In this document: one piece after another, positions 46,022 to 58,520 of the stretch
Numbering within the stretch: position 1 is the stretch's first letter
How the letters are laid out: every line of letters starts with the position of its first letter
Assembly: GCA_013423325.1 (NCBI GenBank)
Contig: BLJB01000064.1
Span: forward strand, 62,001-126,000
Direction of reading: 5' to 3'
Origin: Usnea hakonensis
Lineage: Eukaryota > Ascomycota > Lecanoromycetes > Lecanorales > Parmeliaceae
Length of the DNA stretch: 64,000 nucleotides
Program-made: the position numbers and the translations under genes
The notes under the pieces: model-generated
Told to the model about the DNA's origin: nothing
Seen by the model: only the letters and a program-made list of their open reading frames with translations
Databases searched by the model: none

Positions 46022-47517
46022 TCAAGCCTTCCGACTCATCTTCTTCTCCTGCTTCTTCCCACTCCTCCTCCTTTCCTTATCCAAAAAATCCCTCTGATCC
46101 TCCGCGCTCATCCCCTTGAGCCTCTGATCCCTCATCTCCCTCTTCTTCTTCTCCCCCTCCAACCGTCTCTCCTCCGCCTTCTCCTCGTCGCTCTGCTTCC
46201 TCAACTTCTTCTGCTCCTCGTCGCGCACGGAGCGGATCTTGCGCGTCACTTCGGGTCGGAAGTGCGCGGTTTGGGCGAGCTGGTCGGGGAGGCGGAGGAA
46301 GTGGGTGAAGATGGGGAGGGTGGGGTTGTAGGCGGGAGGGTTGGAGGAGGAGGGGATGCGGAGGGAGAGGGAGAGGCGTTTGCGGGGGGTGGTGTCGTTG
46401 AGTCTGGGGGGTGAGAGGTTAGTAAGGGGCGTAGAACGGGGTTTCCAGTGAAGTCAGAGGGGGGGATTTACTTTGTTGGCTTGTCTAATGGCTGGTCGGT
46501 CACGATTAAATACTCGAAAGCATCGCCGGCACTTTCGACGGCTTTGATTAGGTCGGCGGTAAGAAGTTTTTCGGTTATTTCGGCGCTCTCGCTCATGGTG
46601 GTAGCCCAAACGGGCAGCTTTGCATGATCCTTGGTGCTTGTAAGAGAGATATCGTAGCGGTCGTCTCGGACTTTTCGCATCAAGTCTTTGTGTACCACGG
46701 CAAAGACAAATTGATCGTATATTGAGCTTTTGCTCTTCCCCTGCGCCTCAATCGCTTCCAATTGCTGTTGACTTCGCGCGGGCACGAGATCCTTTTCCCG
46801 GCCGTCGAAAGCGTACGACGTGGCCTCCATTCTCTCGGCTGGCATAGCCATGGATTCGAACAAGAAGCCGAGGATGAATTCTATGAAGAGAGTTGCGGGG
46901 TTGTATCTCGTGAAGAGCTTGACATTGATGTCCGTGAAAGCAACATTTTGTCGCCCTGTCGCGTATGTCACATATTCCTGCGCCGTCTTCTCTTTTAACA
47001 GCTCCTGTGGGATGACCAGATCATTCGATGTCAACGACTTGGCCAAGCCGGAGGACTGTACGTCGTCTACCGTTGGAGCTTTCCTTCCTCCAAACCCTAC
47101 TGAAGCATACTCCTTCTCAAGCACTGGCGCATGAGCTGCGATCCATCCTTTTGCTTTTCGCTTGTTTGTCCGTCTTCCCCATATATGCAGCCCTATGATG
47201 ACAACGACGAAGGGTAGAATGATAGCCTCAGCGTAGAAATCTGCAGGGCTCGTTCGTTCCCAGACACGGTACCATTTGGTGTAAATGACATCTGTTGTGC
47301 CGGTAGGTGAAGCTCCTGTGGCACCTACTGGTTGCGGAGTGACAGGTGAGATGGCAGCAGGGGAAGGATCTGGGGCTCCAGCGAAGTCTGCAAAGTCTGA
47401 TTCATGTTAGAAAGATTCGCATCGATGTGGGAGGCATTGCTGGGACAGCATACCGTCTTCGTTAGTAGGCGGTGGGGGTTTCTGAGCCCCGAACAGGCCT
47501 TTGATATAGTCGGCCAT
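46022..47517 (-). CDS. CCDC47-like ER membrane protein (DUF1682 family)
   Basis: Three exons start at 47517 (MADYIKGLFG). An acidic/Pro-rich lumenal-type N-terminus is followed by one membrane helix (FYAEAIILPFVVVIIGLHIW), a long cytosolic domain (TDINVKLFTRYNPATLFIEF, DKPTK then LNDTTPRKRLSLSLRIP) and a C-terminal Lys/Arg/Glu coiled coil (EEQKKLRKQSDEEKAEE...KKMSRKA). This is the architecture of CCDC47, which in animals belongs to the PAT chaperone complex that helps multi-pass proteins insert at the Sec61 translocon and affects ER calcium. The fungal role is inferred. The first intron is near 47.45 kb and the second near 46.4-46.5 kb. The gene looks intact. Confidence 0.85.
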
Positions 47518-48024
47518 GATCAGCCCAGAAACAAGGAAGAGTAAAGTCTCAAAGTTGTGTAGCCTTTTTCAATTCCAATGTTGTGAGAGGTGAAAGGCTT
47601 GGCAACGGGAGCTTACTAACACAAATCTGGCCCCCAATTGACTTTCTTATTGCGAACACCGTTAAGAAGTTCTTCCTCGCCATTACACTCTACTATCAAG
47701 TATCTAAAGCGCGAGACGGCCTACGATAACGTTCTATTCAACAGTAACACTAAAAGAATCTGTGCCGCGTCCATGCAGACAGCATACTGTCAATTGCAGA
47801 TGTAGAGTAGGTAGCATATTCTAAGAAGCTCCGATGCATCGAGAAGCCGCCTCTACCAACACAACTCCCTCTTCGAGCTTCATCCTTCACCCGAAAAGTC
47901 TAGATTAGCTTCCTCGACCGTTGGCATATGTACAGAATGCGTTCGGGCCCCCCCACTCCCCCTCCTTCCGGACCGCACAGCGCATGACCCATCCCTCCAC
48001 GACCACATGTTCCCGGCACTCCCT
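47518..48024. other. Intergenic region between the CCDC47-like gene and the COX subunit gene
   Basis: It holds the promoter of the 47517 gene and the 3' end of the COX gene. Nothing else is seen. Confidence 0.5.
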
Positions 48025-48883
48025 TCAGTCCTTTCCAAACCACGTCTTATGTCCCTATACAAAAAACTCTATTAGTGTCCTTTATCCTATAAGCTAGCTT
48101 TAGGGTGGTAGATATGGGATCGAGTCGGACCGGGACAGGGGGGTGGGAGTGGTTGTCGAAGGTATTCCATTTCGAGAAAGGTTGCGAAAGCGAGAAGGAA
48201 GGAAGGAAGGAAGTGCGCCAACGTACTAGGATCATACGGCCCGTCATGTACAATGTTCCTAGAAGCGTAAGGAAAGGTGTCAGCGGGGGCCAGGGGCTGT
48301 GGTACGGTGGTTGGAGGATGAAGGAAGAAGGGAGGGGAATGGATGGGATGGGATGGAGAGGATGAAGGGGACACACCGCCAAAAGTGCCCCAGAGCATAA
48401 CGTAGTAAGGGTAGAGCATGTATTTGCTTCGGGGTGTCTAAGAGCCACAGCGACGATTAGCGATGATGCTTCTCTACCACAACGACCTTTTTCGTTTGCT
48501 TGATCCGTCCCTTGCGCAGCATGTACGTGCGCATGTAGTGCTCATTTCCCGCTCTGCCGTCACTCTCTTCTTTCCTCGGTGTCTGATTCGATATGGAACA
48601 GAGATGTAGTGTTCTGGAAGCTTGTGTGTATGTATGTAGAGTGTAGCACGGACCTTGTTCCATTGCCTTACGCCGTCATTGTTCTGAAAGAGTCTCTGGT
48701 AATGCGGTACACGGTTCTCGCGGTTGATCCAGCTGTGCAGAAGGATCACTGATTAGCCGTAGATAGGTAGGCAGGAGTGGGTGCTGGGTCTTGTTGTGCG
48801 GAGGGTGCTTGCATGGGGCGATATTGGGTTCGGTCGGGTAGTGAGGGATTGGATGGTGTAGAGAGTCGGACTTACCCTGCCAT
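48025..48883 (-). CDS. cox7: Small cytochrome c oxidase subunit (COX7/VIIa-like), five exons
   Basis: Five tiny exons (48883-48876, 48732-48654, 48437-48377, 48258-48227, 48054-48025) splice perfectly to 69 residues. The N-terminal part reads VPHYQRLFQNNDGVRQW, the middle TPRSKYMLYPYYVMLWGTFG forms one membrane helix with TLYMTGRMIL, and the end is GHKTWFGKD. This pattern matches the fungal nuclear-encoded subunit VII of complex IV, a single-helix protein of the mitochondrial inner membrane. The coding exons total 210 bp inside 859 bp. Exon 1 is 8 nt. Open frames in the introns are meaningless. Identification rests on motif memory and should be confirmed by search. Confidence 0.72.
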
Positions 48884-49888
48884 AGCTGAATGATGCTGTT
48901 GGGTTCGTCTTGAGGTGGGTATATCGATGGGTTGGAGGTGGGTGCCCGTGTGTAATGTGGTTGAGAATGCACGAGTGAAGTGCTGGTTTGATAGGGCTGA
49001 GAAGGCTTGGCGAGAAGCCCTAGTTCTCGCCAAAGCACGAGGGCAGTTCGTGATCACGAGGAATGGCACTGTACATTATTTTCAGACAATTCAACTTCAA
49101 AGTCCATCGAGAATGAGTGCCTTCTCTCGCAATGCGAAAAGACTTGATCAGTAGGATCCAAAAGTTGTTCCAAGATCTCCAGCTCTGATTGAGGTATCAG
49201 AAAATGGAGAAAATACACCGTTGTACCAGCGCTGTTAGGAATCGAACCTAATGGAAGGATTGAATCACTCCAACCACAGTATTAGGAACCGCTTTAAAGT
49301 CATTGGGTCAAAAGCCTACGAGCATTAGAACCTGGAGAAGCATGGACTCGGCCCAATATGCAGAGAGCTGAGCCCTCTGATCAATCGCTCAAGAATTTTA
49401 ATTACCAGTCAAATTGCTATGTGATTTATCAAGCAACTGATATTGTCCTACAAGGTAACGCGTCACGACTACAAATGTCTCAACCTCGCATGCGTATTTG
49501 AAGAGTCTCCGAAGACACTCTTGCCGAGGAGGAGATAGGTACGGGAGGTCTGCATTCCTGCAGGGTGACTGTCTCAATTCACTGATTGGTTGGTTTGATC
49601 CAATCAAATCGAATAAAAATGATGGAGGGTGTGCTGATGCTACGCTAAGAAAAATTACCCCACCTCAGAGGCCATCTTTTCTCTTTTCCGTCCTCTCCAA
49701 GCCTCGTCACTTACCACGCTGTTTGGGGTTACAATTGAGCGTACCTAGCCTGCTTCCCAGACTGGTCACTGTGTTCTTCCGCAATAGCAATCTCATAAGC
49801 AAAGCGTGCCCGCAGCTCTTAGCGCAAGGAAAGCTAGCTCGCAGTCAACATTTCTCAGTGTTTCCTATCCTAGCGCATCATCATCGTA
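48884..49888. other. Intergenic region, nothing recognised
   Basis: Short frames on both strands without motifs. A T-arm-like hairpin occurs near 49235-49255 but no complete tRNA can be folded. Confidence 0.5.
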
Positions 49889-52800
49889 ATGAAGAACAGT
49901 CTTCGCATGAAGAAAGGCCTTCGCCTGCTCTCGTTGGGTATAATGCTAAACCCTACTGTTCGTCTTCGTCCTTGTGTTGACTGAAGCAAACATAGATGGC
50001 GGTGGCATTCGGGGTTTGTCTGAACTGATAATCATTCAAACCCTGATGGAACAGCTTCGAGAGAGACTGTCGCTGCCGCGCACACCGAAACCTGCTGAGT
50101 ATTTTGATCTCATTGGTGGGACGAGTACAGGAGGGTGAGCCTAAATAATTAGCCTTGACGTCTTATTGCAGTTGACTCATCGCGGAATCCAACAGCCTCA
50201 TCGCAATACTCCTTGGACGTTTGAGATTATCAGCAGCCGATGCTATTCAAGCGTACGAGGAACTTGCGGAAAAGATATTTTCAGAAAAACACTTTGGGCC
50301 TCGAGAGGGCAAGTTTAAAGCTTCCACACTTGAGCAAACCATCAAGGAGCTCGTGGAATCGTCACTCGGGCGCAGCGGCGCCAAAATGTATGACCCAGAT
50401 GATAACACCGACTGCAAGGCGTAAGTCGTCCTATCCTAATTCCTACTGTATCAATTTTCCATCAGCTATCGTTGTTTGTGTTTCTCTAATAGACTGGGCT
50501 CCTTCGCTAATGCCATCGAATCTTAGTTTTGTTTGTGCTGTTTCTGCACTGAGCGTCACGGAGACGACAGGTCCAAATTGTTTCCGCACCTACGATGTGC
50601 TCGAGAATTCGCATAATTGTGAAATCTGGGAGGCCGCAAGAGCAACATCGGCCGCACCAACATATTTCAGTTCAATTGAGATTGGACCCCCTGCTTCCAA
50701 GACTAGATATATGGACGCCGGGCTTGGGTATAACAATCCAGTAAAACAAGTCACAGCCGAAGCCGTCACGCTTTTTGGGAGTGAAGCACCTGTTACATGT
50801 ATTGTGAGCATCGGGACTGGTTTAAAGAAGAAAACCAGCTACGACAAACCAGGGGTTGTCCAAAAAATTGCTCCCACCAAGCTAGCCGAAGTCCTCCAAA
50901 GGATTGCCACCAACAGTGAAATCATCGCGGAAGAGATGAAGAGACGATGTAGAAATATCCCTGGCATTTACTATCGTCTAAATGTTGATCACGGACTGGA
51001 TTCAGTTGAGCTCGATGAATGGAAACGAATGCGTGAGGTGACCGAACATACCAAAAGTTACCTGAAGCTGGAAGACGTGAAACAACAGGTCAAAAACATC
51101 GTTGAGGCGCTCTGTGGTGAGTCTCACTTTCAGAGCTGCAGTGCGGCTCTATTGGGTAGGTGTTTAGTATTATATGTGTGCTTCAAGAATCCAATCGCTA
51201 AAATCGTGCAGACGGAGTGATTTCGTCTCCAATATCTGATATAGGTCAGCTGAATGTGCCCAGCATAGATCTGCCTCATTTCGTAGACCGCTCCAACTTA
51301 TTCACCGCAATTGAAACTCAACTCTTGGATGCAATGTCTTCGAAGACTGTCGTCCTAATTGGCATGGGTGGCTCCGGTAAAACGCAGCTCGCGCTTCAAT
51401 TTTGTCGGCGGGCTGAGTTCATGGCCGTGGCATGGATTGACGCTTCGTCGCCAGCGTCCGTATTACAAAGCTACAGAGCCATTGCAAAGCAGATTCCGAA
51501 CCCTCCAGAACCCGATACTGACGAGGATGCGGTGATGTCTCTCGTTAAGGGGGCTTTCCACAAGTTTCAGCGATCGTGGCTGGTCGTGCTGGATAATTAC
51601 GATAATCCTAAAGCTTTCTCCGCTCGTAGTATCAAAGAGTACATCCCGCTGACTGGAAAGAATGGACACGTCTTAATCACTAGCAGACACAGAGATTCGG
51701 CGCGATTAGGGCAGGAAATTGTTGTGTCATCGATGACTGAGGATGAGAGTGTGAATCTTCTACTGCGAAGAGAAGCACAAGGGGATGAGGCATCGGAGAG
51801 CGCTGTAATTGCTAGCACACTCGGGTACCTTCCTCTGGCTTTAGATCAAGCTGGATCTTATATCCGCGCACGAGACTTGCAGCTCAAGGACTTCATAAGC
51901 CGGTATGAGGAGTGCAAGAAATCTATTCTTAGCGAGACACCAGAACAGTGGGACTATCGCCGATCGATCAACGAAAGATCAGGAGAGTATCTCAGTGTGT
52001 TCACCACATGGGAATTGTCTTTCGAGCAATTGAGTGGGGACGAACATGAGAAAGGGTATAAGGAGCGTTTTCTGACTCTGGCGGCATTTTTCGACAACAA
52101 GAAAATAGCTGAGCGTTATTTCAAAGCCCTCTACGATGCTGAAAAACCGGCCTGGATGACCATATTTGGAACGGACGAGAAATGGGACACATTTAAGTTT
52201 GAGAAACTGCTAACCGAATTTCGAAAGCTTTTGCTGGTACAGACACTCACACGGCGTAATGACCAAAGCTATTTCTCATTCCATCCTGTGGTTCGGGATT
52301 GGATCCAGCTTCGTGTCAATCTTGAAAAGCAGCAGCAAGCTCTTGTGGAGCTAATTGCGGCACTGGAATACAGCATCAAAGACACAGAGGTTCGAGTTGT
52401 AGGGAAGAATTCAAAGTTTCTCTCTCAAGCCAATGGTTCTGACCCACATGATCGAGCGGTTGGTAATCTGACGGAGGGACGGACTTACAGCATCAGAAGG
52501 TCGGTACTCGACTTCGACGCTTATTTTCACATTGTGGCTTGTGCTCTTACCCAAAGCGGCCCTGGAGCTCTAGGCCATAAGATCCTGACAGGCGAATCCA
52601 AGGCGAGCCTTGACCGTCATCCTGGGTCAGCATTCTATTTTGCGAAGCTCTGCGAGAGAGCTTTAGCACCTGATGCTGCTGAGGAACTGTACGAGATAGC
52701 GCAGAAAGGCCAAAAGAAGCTGAATTCCCAATACCCATCTGCAGACAAGATCGAGCAAGCAAAGAATTCCAATGCTCGGAGGCTGAAAACGTTCAGACAT

Positions 52801-53178
52801 TCGTCAGACGCTAAACTTGACGAGTTCCGGGGAATTTTGTACGACGGGGTGATCAGTACCCAGATGACGATGATTCGAGATGATGGTACCGAAGAGGACT
52901 GGGGAAATCTTATGATGCATGAATCTGAGACATTTACTTTGGGACTTTTCAAAGCGAGAAACAACATTCAGTACCTACACATGGAACGGGGCACAACTAA
53001 GTTGTCCAAGGAGATTCCCAAAGATGTCATGGATTTTGTTCTTTGTTTACGAGAAGCCATTAGCATCTTAAGCACAGAAGGGAGAGAAGAGGACGTAGAA
53101 CTTTGCAAGCCGAGTCTTGAATTTCTCGAGAGAGAAGGGGCACGCTTTGTGGAAAGTCGTCCTGGAGAATTCGACTGA
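49889..53178 (+). CDS. Patatin-like phospholipase / NB-ARC (NLR-like) protein
   Basis: Five exons (49889-49937, 49996-50134, 50196-50420, 50527-51116, 51212-53178) encode 989 residues. Residues 1-390 are a patatin lipase: DGGGIRGLS oxyanion loop, IGGTSTGG nucleophile elbow, and YMDAGLGYNNP carrying the catalytic Asp (Ala where Gly is usual). An NB-ARC follows with Walker A LIGMGGSGKT, Walker B WLVVLDNYD, HVLITSR, GYLPLALDQAG and an MHD-like FHPVVRDW. The last 250 residues show no TPR or ankyrin repeats and are not recognised. In fungi such STAND proteins resemble NLR immune receptors, and patatin-NB-ARC forms take part in heterokaryon incompatibility cell death. All introns are in phase; the protein appears intact. 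The start MKNSLRMKKGLRLLSL fits the family. Confidence 0.9.
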
Positions 53179-54679
53179 GCTACCGAATACTCGTGGTACG
53201 GGAGCGATACGGTCGCAATTCTGAATAATGCACTCTCGATCGCATACAACACGCTGTCAAACTCATGACATTGTCTTCAGCAGCGGAATCGCCAACAGTT
53301 GAACGAGTACAGCGCCCACTGGTAGCTCATAAGTGAGAAAAGTCTCTACGGTTGCCCTGGCTTCTTGTTGACGTGATGCAGATCTACACGCCTTATCGAC
53401 TTTACGCCGCAGGCCATTTGATTTTAGCACCTACCTTTCCAAGCATTCAAAGCATAGATCCAGCGCCGTAATGTGATTGTCGTCGTCTCTTCCATCTAAC
53501 GCACAGTGGTCATGGCAAGCAGGTCCGCTAGTACGCAGATAGTGAGGCTTTTGGGAGTTGATCGAATCGTTACTTTAATTTTATTCTACCCCCTAGCTTC
53601 TATGCCAGCAAGCACTAGAGCAGATATTCTCTCCCCTCTCTTTCTTCCTCTAAAATCGGTAGAGTCAAGCCTCGAAAATCACCAAGAGAACCTAAAAAGG
53701 GATAAATCCACTTCTCTCATCTTACCACAGCACGGACCAATGGGGATCGATGGGATCGATGTGCATGTGTACGGAGTATAAATCATTGGGCGGTCTCAAC
53801 CGCTGGGGCTGGCCACCGACTGCAGAGTGCAGATTCGGTGTCTCTAGCTTTAGTGAAACTCCCACATTTATGTGATCCAGGACAGAAGTGGAGTATGGGC
53901 CATAGCTACCTTAACCTATCTGTGTATCTACAGTAGAGGGCCGGCCGGCCGGCCGAAAGGAGCTAAACTTACAGGCGACAGGGGGCCGTCCCGCGCATGG
54001 CCCGGCGGGTAGAGCACCCTTGGTAACTCTAACAGCGCCCCATTGTTTTGGTACGAGTACCTTATGCTCCAGACTGATAGACCCAAACAGTATGAGTTTC
54101 TACAACATAATGCCCTACGTGAGAAGATAGGGTGCTAGTCCCATCAGAGTGACGACTTTCTCACAGTATTCCACGTGCACTACACTACACTACAGGTCAG
54201 ACCACCGTGATAACGCTTCAAGAACGAAGCAATGAACAGCACCTACCTCACATACTTTGTCACATCTTTAAGCCCACGAATCAATCGATTGCGGAAGTAG
54301 CCCGGGGCCACCCACCCCGGGCGGGAGCCTAAAGCTTGCAATCTAAACATGCGGGGCCGGGTTCCCCATTTGCGCTAACGTAGTTCTGCAGGAGATAAGA
54401 TGGAACGAAGAAAACTTATACCTTACATACCAAGAGACGGCTAGAGAGCATGCAAGCCAATATGCGATATATGCGAATATGCGGAATGAAAGAAACCCCC
54501 CGGTCCTACCGTAGCCAAGAAAGTCTGCCACGACAAAGCATGTCCTTTCGACCGCACTCATTTCTGCGTTTCCTTTTAAGTATCCCCAAATCTTGAATCC
54601 GATTCTTTTCAACTGTTCACGAGTATCTACAAAGTGGAATCCTGCATCAACTAATTCTATTCGTCGCAGCGTTGTAGCT
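53179..54679. other. Intergenic region with GC palindromes
   Basis: No gene recognised. A GGCC-repeat palindrome lies at 53938-53955 and a ccggg/cccgg-rich hairpin-forming segment near 54300-54330. Confidence 0.5.
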
Positions 54680-55742
54680 ATGGTTGACTTTCAGGAGGAC
54701 GGCTACGTGCTTAAGCGCCACTATCGTGCAAGCGCAAGGTACTCTAAGGCTTTGGACCTGCTTTCATATGAGCTTACATAACGATTCCCAGGTTGGATCT
54801 ACAGCACTACCAATGGCGGGACACTGTTGGACATTTGGTCCACCCCGAAATTACATTCAATGAGGACAGTGCACAGATTCTGGAAGTGGCCTGTGGTACT
54901 GGGTAAGTGGGCTATATACAGACTGGCGTACCACAGATGAGAAGAGTGACTGAAGATGCTACGATTTTAGAATCTGGCTAACAGAGGTCGCACGCACTCT
55001 TCCCCCGAGCGCCGTACTTGTGGGGACGGATGTCAGTCTCGATCAATGCCCCCCTTGGCTACCGTCAAACATGTCACTCCAGACCTGGAGCATCTTTGAC
55101 GAACCGCCAGAAAACCTTCTCGGACGTTTCGATGTCGTGCATCTTCGACTCTTGGGCTTCGTGCTCCGAGACGATCAAATCGCTGCCACGATCCAGCGAG
55201 TAATGAAGGTGCTGAGTGAGTTTTTCCGAGCACAAAAAATGAGATTTAATGAAGTGCTTGATATATATAAGGAGATTGTGTACGCTAAGGCCTTTGAATA
55301 GAAAGCGGTGGCTGGATCCAATGGGGCGAATACAACCATCCAAGCAACACCATCGTCAAGTCCGACTGCAGGGTATCCTCCACGAACTTCGAAACCCTAA
55401 CAAAACTATTAGGTCAAGGCCTCACTCCCCAGAAGTAAGAAAGCCTCCTTGACCGTCTCCCCCAACGACTAACACTCCCCCCAAAGCTGGGTCTCCAATC
55501 TCGAGACCACGTTCCGAGAACAAGAACTCGTCTCCGTCCAAAGCTTCCACCACATGCCCCGACGCGATCAACTACCATCCATCATGAACGCCTCCTTGAT
55601 GGGGTTCGAAGAAGTCATCGTGAACAGCCCTAAGGAGTCGCTGAGGGATTTGGAAAAGTTGTTGGCTGGTGCGGCGTCTGAGGCTAGTAACGGGATTGGG
55701 TGGACGGGACCGAGGATAGAGGTCATTGGGCGCAAAGCATGA
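54680..55742 (+). CDS. SAM-dependent methyltransferase (LaeA/UMTA type)
   Basis: Five exons (54680-54738, 54792-54902, 54971-55215, 55302-55434, 55487-55742) give 267 residues. The class I Rossmann start is ILEVACGTG, continuing over intron 2 into IWLTEVARTLP; motif II is LVGTDVSLDQCP, the acidic motif IV region is GRFDVVHLRLLGFV, and KSGGWIQWGEY is the post-motif loop typical of UMTA/LaeA-like enzymes. LaeA itself is a nuclear regulator of secondary metabolism, but most relatives methylate small molecules; this one cannot be assigned. The N-terminus is shorter than in LaeA. It lies 19 kb from the RiPP genes, beyond conserved genes, so linkage in function is not implied. Confidence 0.82.
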
Positions 55743-56914
55743 TGGTAAATGGCACATGTGGCAATTCTGTGGTTAATCGCGGAAATACTATCAAGGAGAG
55801 AGAGATTGGATTGCAGTAAGAAGTACTCCTCTCGGATTCAGCCGTATACGGGATAAAGCAATTGAATATCATTAGCCCCATCGCTATTCTGTACCCCTGC
55901 GCTAACCTCGCAACAAACACCCCCCCATAAACATACCCCAAATTTAAAGCACATGAAACCCTGATCCGCATACTTTTCCACCACAGCACGTATGAGATAC
56001 TCTACAACATACATCAAAAATCCACATCTGCCCCCAACACCATTCATCCCCCCAACCCATACCTAACCCCTCCACCCTTCACAGTCACCCTCTATATCCC
56101 ACCCCTTAACGAATCAATCCAAGCACCCAAGCACTCCAAAACGGAGCCGCAAAGCCGACGACTTCAAGAACTGGCTCATCGAGCAACAGGATGATCGAAG
56201 CACGCCGCCGCAGCACCACCACCACCACCACCACCAAGGATATTTCTAATTCTTTATTTCGAAGGTTCTGGGGCACATTGTGATATACGGCTTCTGTGGG
56301 GCGGGGTGTTGGAATGGTGAGAGCTCTGTACGCACTCCTCCTTAAAATAGACCGATTCTCCATACCAGGAAAGAACAGTCCAGAACAGAATCTCCCCCAA
56401 TCCCAACCCATCAAACATGATATGATATGAACACCATCATCACATAAAAGCGGGCAAGGAATGCGAAAACGAAAAGAAAAGAAAAGAAAAGGAAAGGAAA
56501 GGAAAGGAATCGATCTACCAATCACACCACGAGGAAATCGCAAACCATCTCGTCTGCTTCTTGATCTGACTCATCAGCCACACGTTACCCCCTTCATCTC
56601 TCCCTATTCCCCAATTACTCCGCCACCAGCTCGGAAAGCCCAGACTCCCAGATCCCGCGCTTATCCAATCCGAGCGGTGATTTCTCTTCATTGCAAGCCC
56701 GGTTTATACTATATAGGGTCAAGGAAAGATAGACGGACGGACGGACAAAGAAGCCGCTCCCTTCACAGATGGGAAAAATTACGATGGAATCAATTAATCC
56801 TTCAGCGCCGTCGTCATCTCCCCAACACCATACCCCTGCACCAGCGCCATACTTACCCATCCCTCCCCTTCCCCTTCCCTTCCCCCTCGGTTAGCGTCCA
56901 ATCATATACCCCAC
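55743..56914. other. Intergenic region with microsatellites
   Basis: A cac trinucleotide run lies at about 56214-56237 and (gaaaa/ggaaa)n at about 56465-56508. No gene recognised. Confidence 0.5.
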
Positions 56915-58520
56915 TTACTTGCTGGAAGGCTTCAAACCAGCCCCCATAATCCCAGCTCTGCTTCGACGTGCACCTTTTGAGAGAGAAAGATGAGTCGTTA
57001 AGCGATGTGTTGTATCCACATCCTTACTCATCCATTTCCGCACCGAGAGCCAAGAGATCATGACCAAAACCATCTATAGCTATCAGTGAAACCAAGTTCT
57101 TCCTCTAGGCGTTGGTCTCGGTACCTACCAGAGAGAGGTGAAGCGCTAATGAAATATCTGTTTCAAGCATCAGTCTTTGCAGAGTAGAGCATCGGTTCGC
57201 CTAACCATTTGAGCGGGGGATTAGACTCAAGCTCCGACACGTTCATTCCAAATACCCCAGCCAAAAACGTCAAAGGAAGGAAAATGAACGTTATCCAGCT
57301 TAGGCGCCACATGCTAGTATTAAGCTCGAGAGACTATCGAGCATCACGAATGCTTATTGACTTGTACATCTGCATCTGAGGACCAGCACGCTCGAAAATG
57401 GTCAATAAATCCAAGGCTTACTAGGTCCACCATATTGGCGACTGGCTTTTTGAGCATCTCTTCAACCTCGCTACTCAAGTTCTTGGCGTCGGTGAGATTC
57501 TCATCAACCCAATCCGGGCGCGTCGCATTTTCGGTGAAATGGGCCAAGTCTCTTTGTACGTTCTGCAACAGGAGCACATAGAACTTCATGAGTCGTTCCG
57601 CTTGCAAAAGCTGCTTCGAGATGCTCTATAACGCAGGAGCTCGCCTGTCATCTGCTGGTTGATCGTAAACAATTGCCTCAAGAGCCGCAATATGGTTGTG
57701 CATGGAACGCACGTAGACGCTCCATTTTCCAGCAACAGTGTAAAAAAGTAGCTGGATTGTTGCTGACAAAATAGGCGTGTCCACAATATCGAGATCGTCG
57801 CATAGATACTGCCAAGCTCCTCCGCCTAATACAAGTTCCCCCCCTTGTACATGGAGTCGCATATAATTACTATCGTCAAGTGTGAACCCCAATTTGTTCC
57901 CTTGGATTGATCCCAACCGTACTGATTGATCTTTTGCTTTATTCAATTGAATGTAGACCGAGAATCTCTGCAAGCCGCAGTCTGGCACAGTTTGGAGTTT
58001 TATCTTCGAACCGTTGAGGCCCGATTCTCCTTCACTTTTTGAAGCAAGCGGCTGAGGAACTAGATACTCCAGACCAAATGCTGTGCGAACGATCTCGTAT
58101 GTCCTATCACCGATAGGTTTCCAAAAATCTGTCTGACTTGCGATATGCTGCTTAGTGTCGTCCTTGGAAATCCTAGTGCTCCCAGTGCTCCATTCATAAA
58201 AGTCTGGCCTGTGACGATGGCGTGCAAACCTGATCTGAAATAATGTTTCGTGAATGTGGCGAAGACATTCCGAGTCGTCTTGAATGTAACTGGAAAAAAT
58301 TTTAGCACGAGTGTCAGACAAATCTGACTAGTCTAATTACATAATCCTCAGTTCTGGTAAGTCTTCTGAGAATGCTCGCTCCCATTGGTAAGTACAATTG
58401 GAAAATACGAAGGCAGGGCCCAATTCCATCGCAAGCAGCCTCATTACGTACGGTATACATTTTCCATTCATGGAACCCAGCACATATACGTGCATATTCG
58501 TAGTTGAATGGAGTGATCAT
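56915..58520 (-). CDS. CorA-like Mg2+ transporter family protein, second type
   Basis: Exons can be followed from about 58520 to a stop at 56915. The large middle exon covers the soluble N-terminal domain (ECLRHIHETLFQIRFARHR, YEIVRTAFGLEYLVPQ). A helical stalk (LLQAERLMKFYVLLLQNVQRD...LSSEVEEMLKK) leads to the membrane part: WITFIFLPLTFLAGVFGMNV, with the GMN signature, then SELESNPPLKW, and after a further intron VLVMISWLSVRKW as the second helix. This is the arrangement of CorA/Mrs2/ALR proteins. Exon borders around 57.6 kb and the start codon are uncertain; the stop might be skipped if GTAAGT at 56919 is a donor. It is clearly different from the gene at 6.4-8.3 kb. Confidence 0.65.

Noticed and set aside
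48087..48749. Hydrophobic and Pro-rich minus-strand frames of 90-130 codons
   Set aside because: They are read-through of introns of the five-exon COX subunit gene; spliced exons explain the conserved parts.
49231..49310. Possible tRNA on the minus strand (TTAGG-TTCGATT-CCTAA T-arm)
   Set aside because: The T-arm is perfect, but no matching 7-bp acceptor stem, D-arm or anticodon arm can be placed upstream, even allowing for an intron.
51170..51240. Separate NB-ARC gene starting at 51217
   Set aside because: The frame begins with GTG, not ATG, and an in-phase intron joins it to the patatin exons.
54680..55742. LaeA-type methyltransferase as regulator of the RiPP cluster
   Set aside because: It is 19 kb away beyond conserved genes, and its sequence does not separate it from ordinary UMTA-type enzymes.
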